Assembly: GCF_001662075.1 (NCBI RefSeq)
Contig: NZ_LYPL01000004.1
Span: forward strand, 248,001-312,000
DNA from: Rhizobium bangladeshense
Lineage (GTDB): Bacteria; Pseudomonadota; Alphaproteobacteria; Rhizobiales; Rhizobiaceae
DNA: 64,000 bases
Direction of reading: 5' to 3'
The notes beneath the pieces were generated by a model. The model made no database searches, was not told the DNA's origin, and saw only the letters and a program-made list of their open reading frames with translations. Each line of letters begins with the position of its first letter. The first letter of the stretch is position 1. This document shows, piece by piece, positions 1 through 8,944 of the stretch. Made by a program: the position numbers and the translations under genes.

Positions 1-55
1 AATCTAGCAATTCGTTTGCGGTCAAAGACCCCTGCCAAGCGCATGCATCCACCCG

Positions 56-161
56 TGTCGCAAACCTGACAAAGCTGTTGCACTGTGAACCACTAGCCAA
101 CCCGGCTCGCGCGAAACACGCAAGTTAAACGTCGATCAATGGGCCTGGCACGACGAGTGCT
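56..161 (+). promoter_or_regulatory. NifA/sigma54 promoter of fixABCX
   Basis: A perfect NifA upstream activator site (TGT-N10-ACA) lies at 56-71. A sigma54 element TGGCACG-N4-GTGCT lies at 146-161, with the GG and GC pairs ten bases apart. The inferred start of transcription is near 172, which puts the activator site about 108 bases upstream, a normal distance. The -12 half differs from TTGCT by one base. Together they indicate NifA-dependent expression of fixABCX under low oxygen. Confidence 0.88.
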
Positions 162-210
162 AGGACCGACCGAGATACAAAAGCTACATCCGGTTGGAGC
201 CAAAGACAGC

Positions 211-1059
211 ATGAATATCGTGGTCTGCATAAAGCAAGTGCCTGACTCCGCACAGATCCGGGTTCATCCGGTTACGAACACGATCATGCGCCAAGGCGTG
301 CCGACAATCATCAATCCTTACGATCTTTTCGCCTTGGAAGAAGCTCTTGAACTGCGTGATCGGTACGGGGGTAAAGTCACTGTGCTTACCATGGGTCCGC
401 CGATGGCAAAACAAGCGCTGGAGAAAGCTCTGGCATACGGCGCAGATCAAGCGGTACTCCTGAGCGACCGTCACTTTGCGGGGGCAGACACCTTGGCAAC
501 TTCATTTGCTATCTCGCGAGCTATAACGAACCTTGGTCTCCGCGATGCGCCTGAAATCGTGTTTACTGGCAAGCAGACGATCGATGGCGATACTGCGCAG
601 GTTGGGCCGGGAATTGCCAGGCGTCTCGAACTGCAACAACTGACCTACGTAACGAAAATTGTTTCAGTCGATCTTCACGCCCGAGAGATCACGGTGGAGC
701 GCCGTTCGGAAGGCGGCACACAAATGCTGAAGAGCCGACTGCCGTGCTTGATCAGTGTCCTTGACGGCGTCAACGCCATCCGTCGCGGCTCCGTCGCTGA
801 CGCGTTACGTGCCGCACGCACGAAAATACCGACATGGCGTGCCGCGGACGCCGGTATTGTGGAGATAGCTAACTGCGGCTTGAGAGGATCGCCGACTGTC
901 GTCAAGCGCGTATTCGCCCCCACCCCACGGGCCGAAAAAGCAATCCAAATCGAAGTAAACGATGACGCGTGCGGTCCGCCGTCTGACGAAATAATCGCAT
1001 CAATTTTCGAGCACCAGCCAGCATTGGAAGCGAGCTTTCGACCGAATGGGCTCACGTGA
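211..1059 (+). CDS. fixA: FixA, electron transfer flavoprotein beta subunit
   Basis: FixA is the beta subunit of the FixAB electron-transfer flavoprotein, which with FixCX bifurcates electrons from NADH to quinone and to the low-potential ferredoxin or flavodoxin that feeds nitrogenase. The 282-residue protein begins MNIVVCIKQVPDS, the standard ETF-beta start, and keeps the GADQAVLLSD and TGKQTIDGDTAQVGP segments. The frame stays open further upstream to about 139, but that stretch overlaps the -24/-12 promoter, so the ATG at 211 with GGAG at 196-199 is the start. It is the first gene of fixABCX, 16 bases before fixB. Confidence 0.95.
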   Translation: MNIVVCIKQVPDSAQIRVHPVTNTIMRQGVPTIINPYDLFALEEALELRDRYGGKVTVLTMGPPMAKQALEKALAYGADQAVLLSDRHFAGADTLATSFAISRAITNLGLRDAPEIVFTGKQTIDGDTAQVGPGIARRLELQQLTYVTKIVSVDLHAREITVERRSEGGTQMLKSRLPCLISVLDGVNAIRRGSVADALRAARTKIPTWRAADAGIVEIANCGLRGSPTVVKRVFAPTPRAEKAIQIEVNDDACGPPSDEIIASIFEHQPALEASFRPNGLT

Positions 1060-1075
1060 GAAACAAGGAGCATAA

Positions 1076-2185
1076 ATGGAAGCCCACGAAGCTGAAAGTC
1101 AGCCTCCAATCCTCAGTCGCGCCAGCGCGAAGAAGGAATTGCCCAAACACTTCCGCGACAATCGGCACGTTTGGGTTTTCATCGAGCTGGAGCGAGGTCA
1201 AGTGCACCCCGTGTCTATTGAACTGCTCGGTGAAGGGCGCAAGCTTGCCGATAAGCTGAGCGTTCAACTGGCGGGAGTGGTCATTGGAACCGAAGGCCTG
1301 GGAAGTCGGTCTGCCATTGCAGAGGCGTTCGCTTACGGGGCCGATCTCGCCTATGTGGTCGAGTCACCGCTGCTATCGGACTACCGAAACGAGCCCTTCA
1401 CCAAAGCTCTCTCAGACCTGGTCATCCTTCACAAGCCGGAAATTCTGCTGCTTGGCGCCACCTCGCTTGGGCGAGACCTCGCCGGTTCTGTGGCAACTAC
1501 CTTGGAAACAGGGCTTACGGCCGACTGCACCGAATTGGATGTCGATGCAGACGGCTCGCTCGCAGCCACGCGGCCGACATTTGGCGGCTCGCTGCTCTGC
1601 ACGATCTACACTCTCAACTGTCGCCCGCAAATGGCGACGGTGCGTCCCCGGGTCATGGCGACCCCCAATAGAGTGACCAATACGAGTGGACCTATCGTTC
1701 GCCATGACCTGATGATGATTGAGGAAGAGATTGTCACAAAGGTTCTCGGCTTCCTTCCGGATGGGCGATCAGAGAAAATCAACCTCGCCTATGCCGACAT
1801 CGTGGTAGCCGGCGGGATTGGTATTGGCACCGCCGAGAATCTAGAGCATGTGATGGTTCTAGCGAGGACGATTGGCGGTGAATTCGGCTGCTCCCGACCT
1901 TTGGTTCAAAAAGGTTGGATGGAGGTTGATCGGCAGATTGGCCAAACGGGCCAGACTATCCGGCCCAAACTTTATCTTGCGGCTGGAATATCAGGGGCGG
2001 TCCAACATAGGGTTGGCGTCGAAGGGGCTGATTTGATCGTTGCCATCAACATCGACGGCAACGCCCCGATCTTCGATTTCGCCCATGTCGCGGTTGTGGC
2101 TGATGCGGTCGGTCTTCTGCCGGCACTGACCGCGGCGTTCACCAGGCGACTAGCGCCGCATAACCAATCGATGCAAGTAAACTGA
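1076..2185 (+). CDS. fixB: FixB, electron transfer flavoprotein alpha subunit
   Basis: FixB is the alpha subunit of the FixAB flavoprotein. The 369-residue length suits rhizobial FixB. The C-terminal FAD-binding ETF-alpha domain (about residues 240-350) is complete, with the [24 protein letters not shown] and [10 protein letters not shown] blocks and the [14 protein letters not shown] motif. An AAGGAG-type ribosome site precedes the ATG. The N-terminal domain carries the family pattern around [20 protein letters not shown]. It is transcribed with fixA, and fixC follows 10 bases after its stop. Its role is inferred from the family and the intact operon. Confidence 0.95.
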   Translation: MEAHEAESQPPILSRASAKKELPKHFRDNRHVWVFIELERGQVHPVSIELLGEGRKLADKLSVQLAGVVIGTEGLGSRSAIAEAFAYGADLAYVVESPLLSDYRNEPFTKALSDLVILHKPEILLLGATSLGRDLAGSVATTLETGLTADCTELDVDADGSLAATRPTFGGSLLCTIYTLNCRPQMATVRPRVMATPNRVTNTSGPIVRHDLMMIEEEIVTKVLGFLPDGRSEKINLAYADIVVAGGIGIGTAENLEHVMVLARTIGGEFGCSRPLVQKGWMEVDRQIGQTGQTIRPKLYLAAGISGAVQHRVGVEGADLIVAINIDGNAPIFDFAHVAVVADAVGLLPALTAAFTRRLAPHNQSMQVN

Positions 2186-2195
2186 GGTGCGGCTG

Positions 2196-3503
2196 ATGAA
2201 GAACGAGAAATTCGATGCGATCGTCGTCGGGGCAGGCATGTCGGGTAACGCGGCTGCTTATGCGATGGCCATGCGTGGTCTGAAAGTTCTGCAGTTGGAA
2301 CGCGGCGAGTACCCGGGTTCGAAGAACGTCCAAGGAGCGATACTGTACGCCGACGCGCTGGAGAAGATCATTCCGGACTTCCGCGAAGACGCGCCTCTTG
2401 AACGGCATCTGGTCGAGCAGCGCTTCTGGATCATGGACGGCGCGTCGCACACCGGAATTCACTATCGGTCGGATGAGTTTAACGAACGGCGGCCAAACAG
2501 ATACACGATCATCCGTGCTCAATTCGATAGATGGTTCTCGGCCAAGGTGCGTGAGGCAGGATGCACCGTTCTCTGCGAGACATTGGCCACAGGACTTATG
2601 CAGGATTCGAGCGGCAACGTGACAGGCGTATGCACCGACCGCCCCGGCGGGTCCATTCTCGCCGACGTCGTGGTGCTTGCTGAGGGGGTGAACGGCTTCC
2701 TGGGAAAACGAGGACGTTTGCGCAAAACTCCCACGCCGGACAGCGTCGCACTTGCCGTGAAAGAGATGCATTTCCTACCGGAGGACGTTATCACAGAACG
2801 CTTTGGCCTGACTGCAGACGAAGGCTGTGTGATCGAGGCAGGTGGGACAGTTTCGCGGGGAGTCCCGGGGCTTGGTTTTCTGTATACGAACAAGGAGTCC
2901 ATCTCGATTGGGATAGGCTGCCTCGTTTCCGGTTTGGCTGCAGCCATGGAAAGGCCATACGACATTCTTGAAGCCTTCAAGCACCATCCTTCGATCCGGC
3001 CGTTGATCGCCGGGTCTGAAGTGAAGGAATATGCTGCGCATCTCATTCCCGAAGGCGGTTTTACGGCTATCCCACAGCTCTTCGGCAATGGGTGGGTCGT
3101 TGTTGGAGACGCGGCCCAGTTGAACAATACCGCACATCGGGAGGGATCAAACCTCGCAATGACGTCAGGTTACCTGGCGGGTCAGGCGATCGCCGACGTA
3201 AAGCATCTCGGCGGCTCGATGGTGCAAAGCAACTTGGCTTTGTACAAGAGCATGCTCGACTCATCCTTTGTCATCAAAGATCTGATGAAGCATAAAGAGA
3301 TGCCAAGGTTTCTCCATGCCAACAGCCAGAGTTTGTTTGTTTCATATCCAAAGTTAATATCTAAAGCTGCGCAAAATTTTGTCCGTGTCGATGGGACTTC
3401 AAAAATCGACAAAGGAAAGGCCATGTCTGCCGCCTTCTTGAAAGCACGATCCCGGTGGGGATTAATTTCAGATGCAGTCCGGCTCGCCCGCGCGTGGCGC
3501 TAA
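2196..3503 (+). CDS. fixC: FixC, flavoprotein quinone oxidoreductase
   Basis: FixC is a flavoprotein of the ETF:quinone oxidoreductase family that works with FixX in the FixABCX complex supplying electrons to nitrogenase. The N-terminus has the FAD dinucleotide fold ([17 protein letters not shown]), a second FAD contact in [13 protein letters not shown], and a family-typical tail. A GTG at 2187 would add three residues, but GAGG at 2184-2187 is correctly spaced for the ATG at 2196, which is used here (435 residues). The ribosome site overlaps the fixB stop, suggesting translational coupling. Confidence 0.94.
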   Translation: MKNEKFDAIVVGAGMSGNAAAYAMAMRGLKVLQLERGEYPGSKNVQGAILYADALEKIIPDFREDAPLERHLVEQRFWIMDGASHTGIHYRSDEFNERRPNRYTIIRAQFDRWFSAKVREAGCTVLCETLATGLMQDSSGNVTGVCTDRPGGSILADVVVLAEGVNGFLGKRGRLRKTPTPDSVALAVKEMHFLPEDVITERFGLTADEGCVIEAGGTVSRGVPGLGFLYTNKESISIGIGCLVSGLAAAMERPYDILEAFKHHPSIRPLIAGSEVKEYAAHLIPEGGFTAIPQLFGNGWVVVGDAAQLNNTAHREGSNLAMTSGYLAGQAIADVKHLGGSMVQSNLALYKSMLDSSFVIKDLMKHKEMPRFLHANSQSLFVSYPKLISKAAQNFVRVDGTSKIDKGKAMSAAFLKARSRWGLISDAVRLARAWR

Positions 3504-3515
3504 AAGGAGATCCAG

Positions 3516-3812
3516 ATGAAGGCCATCGTTAAACGGCGAGTTGAGGACAAGCTTTACCAGAACCGATATCTGGTGGACCCGGGCCGCCCACACATATCGG
3601 TCAGGAAACACCTGTTTCCAACCCCAAACCTAATCGCCTTGACGCAAGTGTGTCCGGCGAAATGCTACCAGCTGAACGACAGACGTCAAGTGATCATCGT
3701 TTCCGATGGCTGCTTGGAATGCGGAACATGCAACGTATTATGCGGACCCGACGGCGACATTGAGTGGACGTATCCACGAGGTGGGTTCGGCGTTCTCTTC
3801 AAGTTTGGATGA
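3516..3812 (+). CDS. fixX: FixX, ferredoxin-like protein
   Basis: FixX is the small ferredoxin-like iron-sulfur partner of FixC. The 98-residue product has cysteine clusters CPAKC and [11 protein letters not shown], which fit 4Fe-4S binding, and the expected N-terminus with [22 protein letters not shown] precedes the ATG by a short spacer. It closes the fixABCX operon; 186 bases separate it from nifA. Confidence 0.95.
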   Translation: MKAIVKRRVEDKLYQNRYLVDPGRPHISVRKHLFPTPNLIALTQVCPAKCYQLNDRRQVIIVSDGCLECGTCNVLCGPDGDIEWTYPRGGFGVLFKFG

Positions 3813-3998
3813 ACAGCTTCTTCTGTAAGTCGATTCGGCCGTTCTGAACCCCACCATAGGTAAGCAAACTATGACGAACTGGCTGGTGGAGCGCCCTACC
3901 AATTTGTAATTTTCCTTGGCCTTCGAAGTCCAATATGTAGCGCGGGGGCGTTCCAGGAACGGTCCCGAGCGCCCGAAGCGCTGAAATGGAGTAGTCTC

Positions 3999-5084
3999 GT
4001 GGCTGGATCAGATGATGAGAAGGTGCCCAAAACTGCAGTGCGGTCGGGTGCTGAAATTGTCGGCGAGAGTGCCGCACTCAAGGAGGTTTTTGAAATCGCC
4101 CAGATTGTCGCGAGGAGCAACTCGCCTGTGCTGTTGCGAGGTGAGAGCGGCACGGGCAAAGAATTCTTTGCAAAGCTGATACACGATTCCTCGTCGCGCC
4201 GCGAAAAGCCCTTCGTAAAGTTGAATTGCGCTGCGCTGTCGGCAGGCGTTTTGGAATCGGAACTGTTCGGTCACGAGAAAGGCGCCTTCACCGGCGCTAC
4301 CTCTCAGAAAGAAGGTCGGTTCGAGCTGGCGCACGGTGGAACTTTACTGCTCGACGAAATAGGAGAAATCTCGGCCGAGTTTCAGGCCAAGTTGCTGCGC
4401 GTCTTGCAGGAAGGCGAACTTGAGCGTGTCGGTGGGACGAGAACATTGAAAGTCAACGTCAGGTTGGTATGCGCGACGAATAAGGATCTTGAAACGGCCG
4501 TGGCGGCGGGAGAATTCAGAGCCGACCTATATTACCGGATCAATGTCGTACCGATCACTTTGCCACCACTCAGGCAACGCGAGGGTGACATCCCGCGTTT
4601 GGCTCATGAATTCCTGCAGCGTTTCAACAGGGAGAACGGTTGTTCGTTGAGATTCGCACCCTCGGCGCTCGATATCCTGTCGAAATGCGAGTTCCCGGGC
4701 AATATTCGTGAGCTGCAAAACTGCGTACAGAGGACCGCAACTCTCGCCCGTTCGGACGTCATCGTTCATCAAGATCTCGCCTGTGAACAGGGCCGATGCT
4801 ATTCCCCGCTCCTCAAAAAGGCGGTTGCCGAGCGAAGTGGCAAGAGCGCAGTTCATGGGCTCGCTCGAGGTGAAACCGTATCAATGGGACAGCCGCGTGA
4901 TGCCGCCGTCTTCGCGGCCGAAGCGGTAATGGGACACTCAGGTCTGATCGGCAGAGAACTGTTGGAACAGGCGATGGCGACGGCCGGAGGGAATCAGGCT
5001 AAGGCTGCGCGGCTCCTTGGTCGTACGCCGCGACAGGTCGGTTACTCTCTGCGCCGGCACGGGATCGAACGAAAACTCTTTTAG
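3999..5084 (+). CDS. nifA: NifA, sigma54 activator lacking the GAF domain
   Basis: NifA activates sigma54 promoters of nif and fix genes. This 361-residue form starts at the AAA+ domain: Walker A GESGTGKE near residue 49, sigma54-contact loop GAFTGA at 95-100, Walker B LLLDE near 116, then an Fis-type helix-turn-helix near 330-355. The oxygen-sensing cysteines are all present as C-X11-C-X19-C-X4-C at 231, 243, 263 and 268. The usual N-terminal GAF domain (about 200 residues) is missing, and only 186 bases separate the gene from fixX, so it is not encoded upstream. The GTG start has GGAG seven bases before it. A GAF-less NifA is the known form in sv. trifolii. Its own promoter was not recognised. 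Confidence 0.95.
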   Translation: MAGSDDEKVPKTAVRSGAEIVGESAALKEVFEIAQIVARSNSPVLLRGESGTGKEFFAKLIHDSSSRREKPFVKLNCAALSAGVLESELFGHEKGAFTGATSQKEGRFELAHGGTLLLDEIGEISAEFQAKLLRVLQEGELERVGGTRTLKVNVRLVCATNKDLETAVAAGEFRADLYYRINVVPITLPPLRQREGDIPRLAHEFLQRFNRENGCSLRFAPSALDILSKCEFPGNIRELQNCVQRTATLARSDVIVHQDLACEQGRCYSPLLKKAVAERSGKSAVHGLARGETVSMGQPRDAAVFAAEAVMGHSGLIGRELLEQAMATAGGNQAKAARLLGRTPRQVGYSLRRHGIERKLF

Positions 5085-5175
5085 CCAAGGAGAACGTTGG
5101 CGCAGACCTGGTCCGCCAGTTCGCGCCCCACAAACGCACAGTTTCCCCCAGCCGACAAGGTCTGCCAAGTGGCCA

Positions 5176-5280
5176 TGTCGTGTCTCCAACGAAAGCCTGT
5201 AGCAAAGAGGTCTAAAACGGACAACGAAGAGCGTATCAGGCTGGCAGGGTGACCTTTCTCAGACTGGCATCGCTCTTGCT
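5176..5280 (+). promoter_or_regulatory. sigma54 promoter of nifB
   Basis: A near-perfect -24/-12 element, TGGCATC-N4-TTGCT, lies at 5265-5280, putting the transcription start near 5291. A one-mismatch NifA site (TGT-N10-ACG) at 5176-5191 sits about 108 bases upstream of that start, the same spacing as before fixA. nifB is thus expected to be NifA-dependent even though it directly follows nifA. Confidence 0.8.
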
Positions 5281-5317
5281 CGCGGAACTGAGCTTTCAAG
5301 TGTCATTGGAGTTCGTA

Positions 5318-6790
5318 ATGTCCAGAGGGATGAGTAAGTGTAGGATCACCAACGCAGCACCTGCCGCACGCGTGTCGGAGGCAACAACGTTCGGTGACTA
5401 TGCACCTTCGTCCCGTGGCAGTTCAGAGCCGGATGCTATGGATCCAGCGATCCGTGAAAAGATCAAAGACCACCCGTGCTTCTCGCGGGAGGCGCATCTT
5501 TATTTCGCGCGGATGCATCTCGCGGTCGCACCAGCCTGCAACATCCAATGCAATTACTGTAATCGAAAATACGACTGCGCAAACGAAAGCAGACCAGGAG
5601 TAGCATCACATAGGCTCACTCCCGACCAGGCGCTGCGCAGGACCATTGCGGTGGCAAACGAAGTGCCGCAGCTTTCAGTGGTCGGCATCGCCGGGCCAGG
5701 CGATGCCTGCTACGATTGGAGGAAAACAAAGGCGACGCTCATGCCGATCGCCCGGGAAATCCCTGACGTCAAGCTTTGCATCTCGACCAATGGTCTCGCA
5801 CTTCCTGAACACGTCGACGAGCTTGTCGACATGAATGTCGGGCACGTGACGATCACCATCAACATGGTAGATCCGAAGATCGGGACCAAGATCTACCCCT
5901 GGATATTCTATGACGGCCGCCGCTACAACGGCATCGACGCGTCCAGAATCCTTCATGAGAGGCAAATGCTGGGGCTCGAAATGCTGACAGAACGGGGCAT
6001 CCTCACCAAAGTCAATTCGGTGATGATCCCGGGCGTCAACGACGAGCATCTCATCGAGGTTAACAGGTGGGTCAAGGACAGGGGCGCGTTCATGCACAAC
6101 GTGATGCCCCTGATCTCAGAGCCTTCACATGGTACTGTCTATGGTCTGAACGGTCAGCGTTGCCCTGCACCTTTCGAGGTAAATGCGCTTCGGGACCGGG
6201 TTGAAGGCAACACGAAGGTGATGCGCCATTGCCGCCAGTGCCGTGCGGATGCAGTCGGTTTGCTCAGTGATGATCGCGCACACGAATTCACGATTTCCCA
6301 ACTCCCAGCTGAAGCGACCTACGACAGCGGCAAGCGCCAAGCCTATCGCAAGTTGATCGAGCGCGAGCGACGCGGCCAAACGTTGGATGCGAGGGACGAG
6401 GCCACACCGGTCTCAGCTCCATCTGACGAACTTCTCCTTATAGCTGTAACCACCAAAGGTGGAGGCCGGGTCAATGAACATTTCGGTCATGCGCAGGAAA
6501 TGCAGATTTTCTCAGTCTGTCAAAAAGGCATCGGATTGATAGGTCACCTGAAGATCGACCCGTACTGCCTTGGTGGATGGTGGGAGAAGGCTACTCTCAA
6601 CAGTATCATCAATGCGCTCGAAGGCTTAGATTTGCTGATCTGTTCTCAGATCGGCAATAGCCCTAAGAATACGCTTGCACGCCGAGGTATTCGAGCAACA
6701 GGCGCATATGGCGGCTCCTACATCGAGCAGGCAATCGACTCGCTCTATAGCGCGATGCTTCACGATGAAGCTTTAGCAGCTGCGACTTGA
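5318..6790 (+). CDS. nifB: NifB, FeMo-cofactor precursor synthase
   Basis: NifB is a radical SAM enzyme that fuses two 4Fe-4S clusters and inserts carbide to form NifB-co, the core of the iron-molybdenum cofactor. The radical SAM signature CNIQCNYCNRKYDC is near residue 74, a further cysteine pair CRQCRAD lies after the barrel, and the last 120 or so residues form the NifX/NafY-like cofactor-binding domain (VTTKGGGRVNEHFGHA). Of the possible starts (GTG 5249, ATG 5318, ATG 5330), ATG 5318 has GGAG at a six-base spacing and gives 490 residues. The GTG at 5249 lies upstream of the -24/-12 element and cannot be used on that transcript. Confidence 0.95.
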   Translation: MSRGMSKCRITNAAPAARVSEATTFGDYAPSSRGSSEPDAMDPAIREKIKDHPCFSREAHLYFARMHLAVAPACNIQCNYCNRKYDCANESRPGVASHRLTPDQALRRTIAVANEVPQLSVVGIAGPGDACYDWRKTKATLMPIAREIPDVKLCISTNGLALPEHVDELVDMNVGHVTITINMVDPKIGTKIYPWIFYDGRRYNGIDASRILHERQMLGLEMLTERGILTKVNSVMIPGVNDEHLIEVNRWVKDRGAFMHNVMPLISEPSHGTVYGLNGQRCPAPFEVNALRDRVEGNTKVMRHCRQCRADAVGLLSDDRAHEFTISQLPAEATYDSGKRQAYRKLIERERRGQTLDARDEATPVSAPSDELLLIAVTTKGGGRVNEHFGHAQEMQIFSVCQKGIGLIGHLKIDPYCLGGWWEKATLNSIINALEGLDLLICSQIGNSPKNTLARRGIRATGAYGGSYIEQAIDSLYSAMLHDEALAAAT

Positions 6791-6823
6791 AACACACTTT
6801 AATTAAACCAGAGGAGCTGAATC

Positions 6824-7018
6824 ATGGCCTTCAAAATCATCGCCTCACAATGCACCCAATGCGGCGCATGCGAATTTGAGTGCCCCTCAGGCGCAATCAG
6901 TTTCAAAACTGACAGGTTCGTGGTCGATCCAAAAGTATGCACCGAGTGCAGGATTGAGTTTGACGCGCCCAAATGCAGAGCCATTTGTCCCATGCCGAAT
7001 ACCTGCGTTCCTGCCTGA
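6824..7018 (+). CDS. fdxN: FdxN, 2[4Fe-4S] ferredoxin
   Basis: FdxN is a small ferredoxin tied to nitrogen fixation, needed in rhizobia for electron supply to nitrogenase. The 64-residue product has [11 protein letters not shown] plus a following Pro-containing block, and a second cluster [13 protein letters not shown]...CP with the longer loop typical of FdxN. GAGGAG precedes the ATG. It lies 33 bases after nifB and is likely on the same NifA-driven transcript. Confidence 0.94.
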   Translation: MAFKIIASQCTQCGACEFECPSGAISFKTDRFVVDPKVCTECRIEFDAPKCRAICPMPNTCVPA

Positions 7019-7179
7019 GTAGCCGTACTAAACGAAAGCAAAAAGGGCTCGCCTGCGAAAGCATTTTGGCGCAGGCGGGCATCCTCCCCGACAGCAACCC
7101 CTGCAACAATGAGGTGGTTGAGCGTTGTAGCATCGTCGGTTCCAACCGGTGCGAAATGGAGCAAATTTCACGTGTGTAA
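6973..7179 (+). CDS. possible small nif-cluster ORF between fdxN and nifT
   Basis: A 68-codon frame overlaps the end of fdxN and runs to the nifT leader. The part after fdxN (about 7024-7177) looks protein-like, with four cysteines and an acidic/basic mix ([18 protein letters not shown]), and it fills the gap exactly. Against it: no convincing ribosome site or start after fdxN, and an 8-base hairpin (7050-7057 with 7070-7077) lies within. It may be a remnant or a translationally coupled small protein. I do not recognise the family with confidence. Confidence 0.3.
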   Translation: MQSHLSHAEYLRSCLSSRTKRKQKGLACESILAQAGILPDSNPCNNEVVERCSIVGSNRCEMEQISRV

Positions 7180-7194
7180 AACGAGGTACAGTAA

Positions 7195-7407
7195 ATGAAA
7201 GCAATGATCCGGAGAAGTGGGGCCGGCTTGTCGATCTATATGTCCAAAAAGGATGTCGAGGAGCCCGTTGTCGCGGTGGAGAATGAAGACTTCTGGGGCG
7301 GGTTTGTGTTGGTGAGGAATGGATGGCTGCTCGCCCTCCCCGAATTAGCGCAGAGCACCCGTTTACCGATTACAGTCGAGGCAAAGAGACAATCCGATCA
7401 GGACTGA
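7195..7407 (+). CDS. nifT: NifT/FixU family protein
   Basis: A 70-residue member of the NifT (FixU) family, recognisable from MKAMIRRSGAGLSIYMSKKD, the WGG segment, and the closing RLPITVEAK. The role of the family is unclear; its members lie in nif clusters and are usually dispensable or accessory. GAGG precedes the ATG. nifZ, a frequent neighbour, is not seen. It closes the nif block before the IS element. Confidence 0.88.
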   Translation: MKAMIRRSGAGLSIYMSKKDVEEPVVAVENEDFWGGFVLVRNGWLLALPELAQSTRLPITVEAKRQSDQD

Positions 7408-7731
7408 CGCGGCACGCCGAACTTAGGGGTTTGCGCGACTGACTTGGTGACGAAATAGGCTGCGCCAAACGTTTAGGTCTGCTCCCCGGCTGGTCGTCGC
7501 TAACTCGCATACAGTTTGGAAGAATGAAGTTCCCCGTCGGCCGAGCAGGAGCTGGCATTTCCCGGTGTAACAAACCACTATTCGACATGGTTACACCCAA
7601 TTTCACCAGCCGCCGACAATGAGCTTCTGAAGTCAAGCATTATGCAATCAGAGCTGGCTCGGGAAATCTGCAGCTAGGATAAGTGGAATTTCTGCCTGAC
7701 TTCGGCTTAGATGCCGGGAACAGGAGAAATC

Positions 7732-8043
7732 ATGACAAGACGACCGCGCCGGAACCATAGCCCGGCTTTCAAGGCGAAGGTGGCACTTGCCGCCATCCGA
7801 GGTGAGCAGACGCTGGTGGAGTTGTCCCAGCAGTTTGACGTGCACGCCAACCAGATCAAGCAATGGAAAGACCAGCTCCTTGAGGGGGCGACAGGCGTTT
7901 TTGGCGATGAAACCAAGGCCGAACCGGCCGGTCCAACCGTCGATGTCAAAACGCTTCATGCCAAGATCGGCGAACTGACACTGGAGAACGATTTTTTATC
8001 CGGTGCGCTCGGCAAGGCGGGATTGCTGGGCGGAAAGAAATGA
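7732..8043 (+). CDS. IS3-family transposase OrfA
   Basis: A 103-residue OrfA with an N-terminal helix-turn-helix (HSPAFKAKVALAAIRGEQTL, then QQFDVHANQIKQWK) and a C-terminal leucine-zipper-like stretch, as in IS3-family OrfA. The ATG at 7732 with AGGAG upstream is preferred over 7711. Its stop overlaps the ATG of orfB, as usual where a -1 frameshift makes the OrfAB transposase. Confidence 0.9.
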   Translation: MTRRPRRNHSPAFKAKVALAAIRGEQTLVELSQQFDVHANQIKQWKDQLLEGATGVFGDETKAEPAGPTVDVKTLHAKIGELTLENDFLSGALGKAGLLGGKK

Positions 8044-8869
8044 TCGACCGCGAGCACAAATCGTCGGTCGCACGCCAGGCGAAGCTTCTCGGCTTCAGCC
8101 GTGGAAGCGTCTATTATCTACCGCGTCCAGTGTCCGACGGCGATCTGGCCTTGATGCGGCGGATCGACGAGCTGCATCTGGATTACCCATTTGCCGGAAG
8201 TCGTATGTTGCAGGGGCTTTTGAGAGGAGAAGGGCTGGAAACCGGCGGCTGCACATCGCCACGCTGATGAAGAAGATGGGCATCGAAGCGATTTGCCGTC
8301 GGCCGAACACCTCCAAACCAGCGCCTGGGCACAAAATCTATCCCTATCTTCTGCGCAAGTTGGCGGTCACCCGATCCAACCAGGTGTGGGCAATGGACCT
8401 GACATATATTCCGATGGCACGCGGCTTTGTCTATCTCTGCGCCGTCGTCGATTGGTTCAGTCGCCGCGTGCTCTCATGGCGGCTGTCGATCACGATGGAA
8501 GCGGCATTCTGTATCGAAGCAGTCGAGGAAGCTCTGGCCCGTTATGGCAAACCCGACATCTTCAATACGGACCAGGGATCGCAGTTTACCTCTGTCGACT
8601 TCACGGCGGTGCTGAAGAAGGCGGAAATCGCCATCTCGATGGATGGCAAGGGTGCGTGGCGGGACAACGTGTTCGTCGAACGGCTCTGGCGGTCGATCAA
8701 ATACGAGGAAGTCTACCTCCACGCCTACAAGACCGTGTCCGAGGCCCGCATCGGCATTGGCCGATATCTGACCTTTTACAATAGCCGACGCCCACATTCA
8801 TCCCTTGACCGGCAGACCCCGGATCAGGCCTACTTCAACGCGCTGGAACCAATGATGGTGGCGGCATAA
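8040..8869 (+). pseudogene. IS3-family transposase OrfB, frameshifted
   Basis: The first part (from ATG 8040) reads SVARQAKLLGFSRGSVYYL in one frame until about 8245. The rest, with the DDE core (VWAMDLTYIPM, FNTDQGSQFTS, and the Glu in FVERLWRSIKYEEVYL), reads in the next frame to 8869. The break near 8240-8255 (around GGAAACCGGCGGCTGC) fits loss of one base in a C/G run. With the frame restored the protein would be a normal-length integrase-type transposase. Confidence 0.88.
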
Positions 8870-8944
8870 TCGAGGCGGAAATCCACTTAGCGAAACGCCC
8901 CAAACTGTTCAGACAAACCGAGCCATCTCTATCGAACATATTTC

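Larger units (their letters stand above)
7680..8889 (+). mobile_element. IS3-family insertion sequence, about 1.2 kb
   Basis: Imperfect terminal inverted repeats flank the two transposase frames: TAAGTGGAATTTCTGCCT at 7680-7697 and its near complement AGGCGGAAATCCACTTA at 8873-8889. They differ by a one-base gap and one substitution. No clear target duplication was seen, so exact ends are approximate. The element lies between the nif block and nodT. Its orfB is frameshifted, so this copy is probably inactive on its own. Confidence 0.85.
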
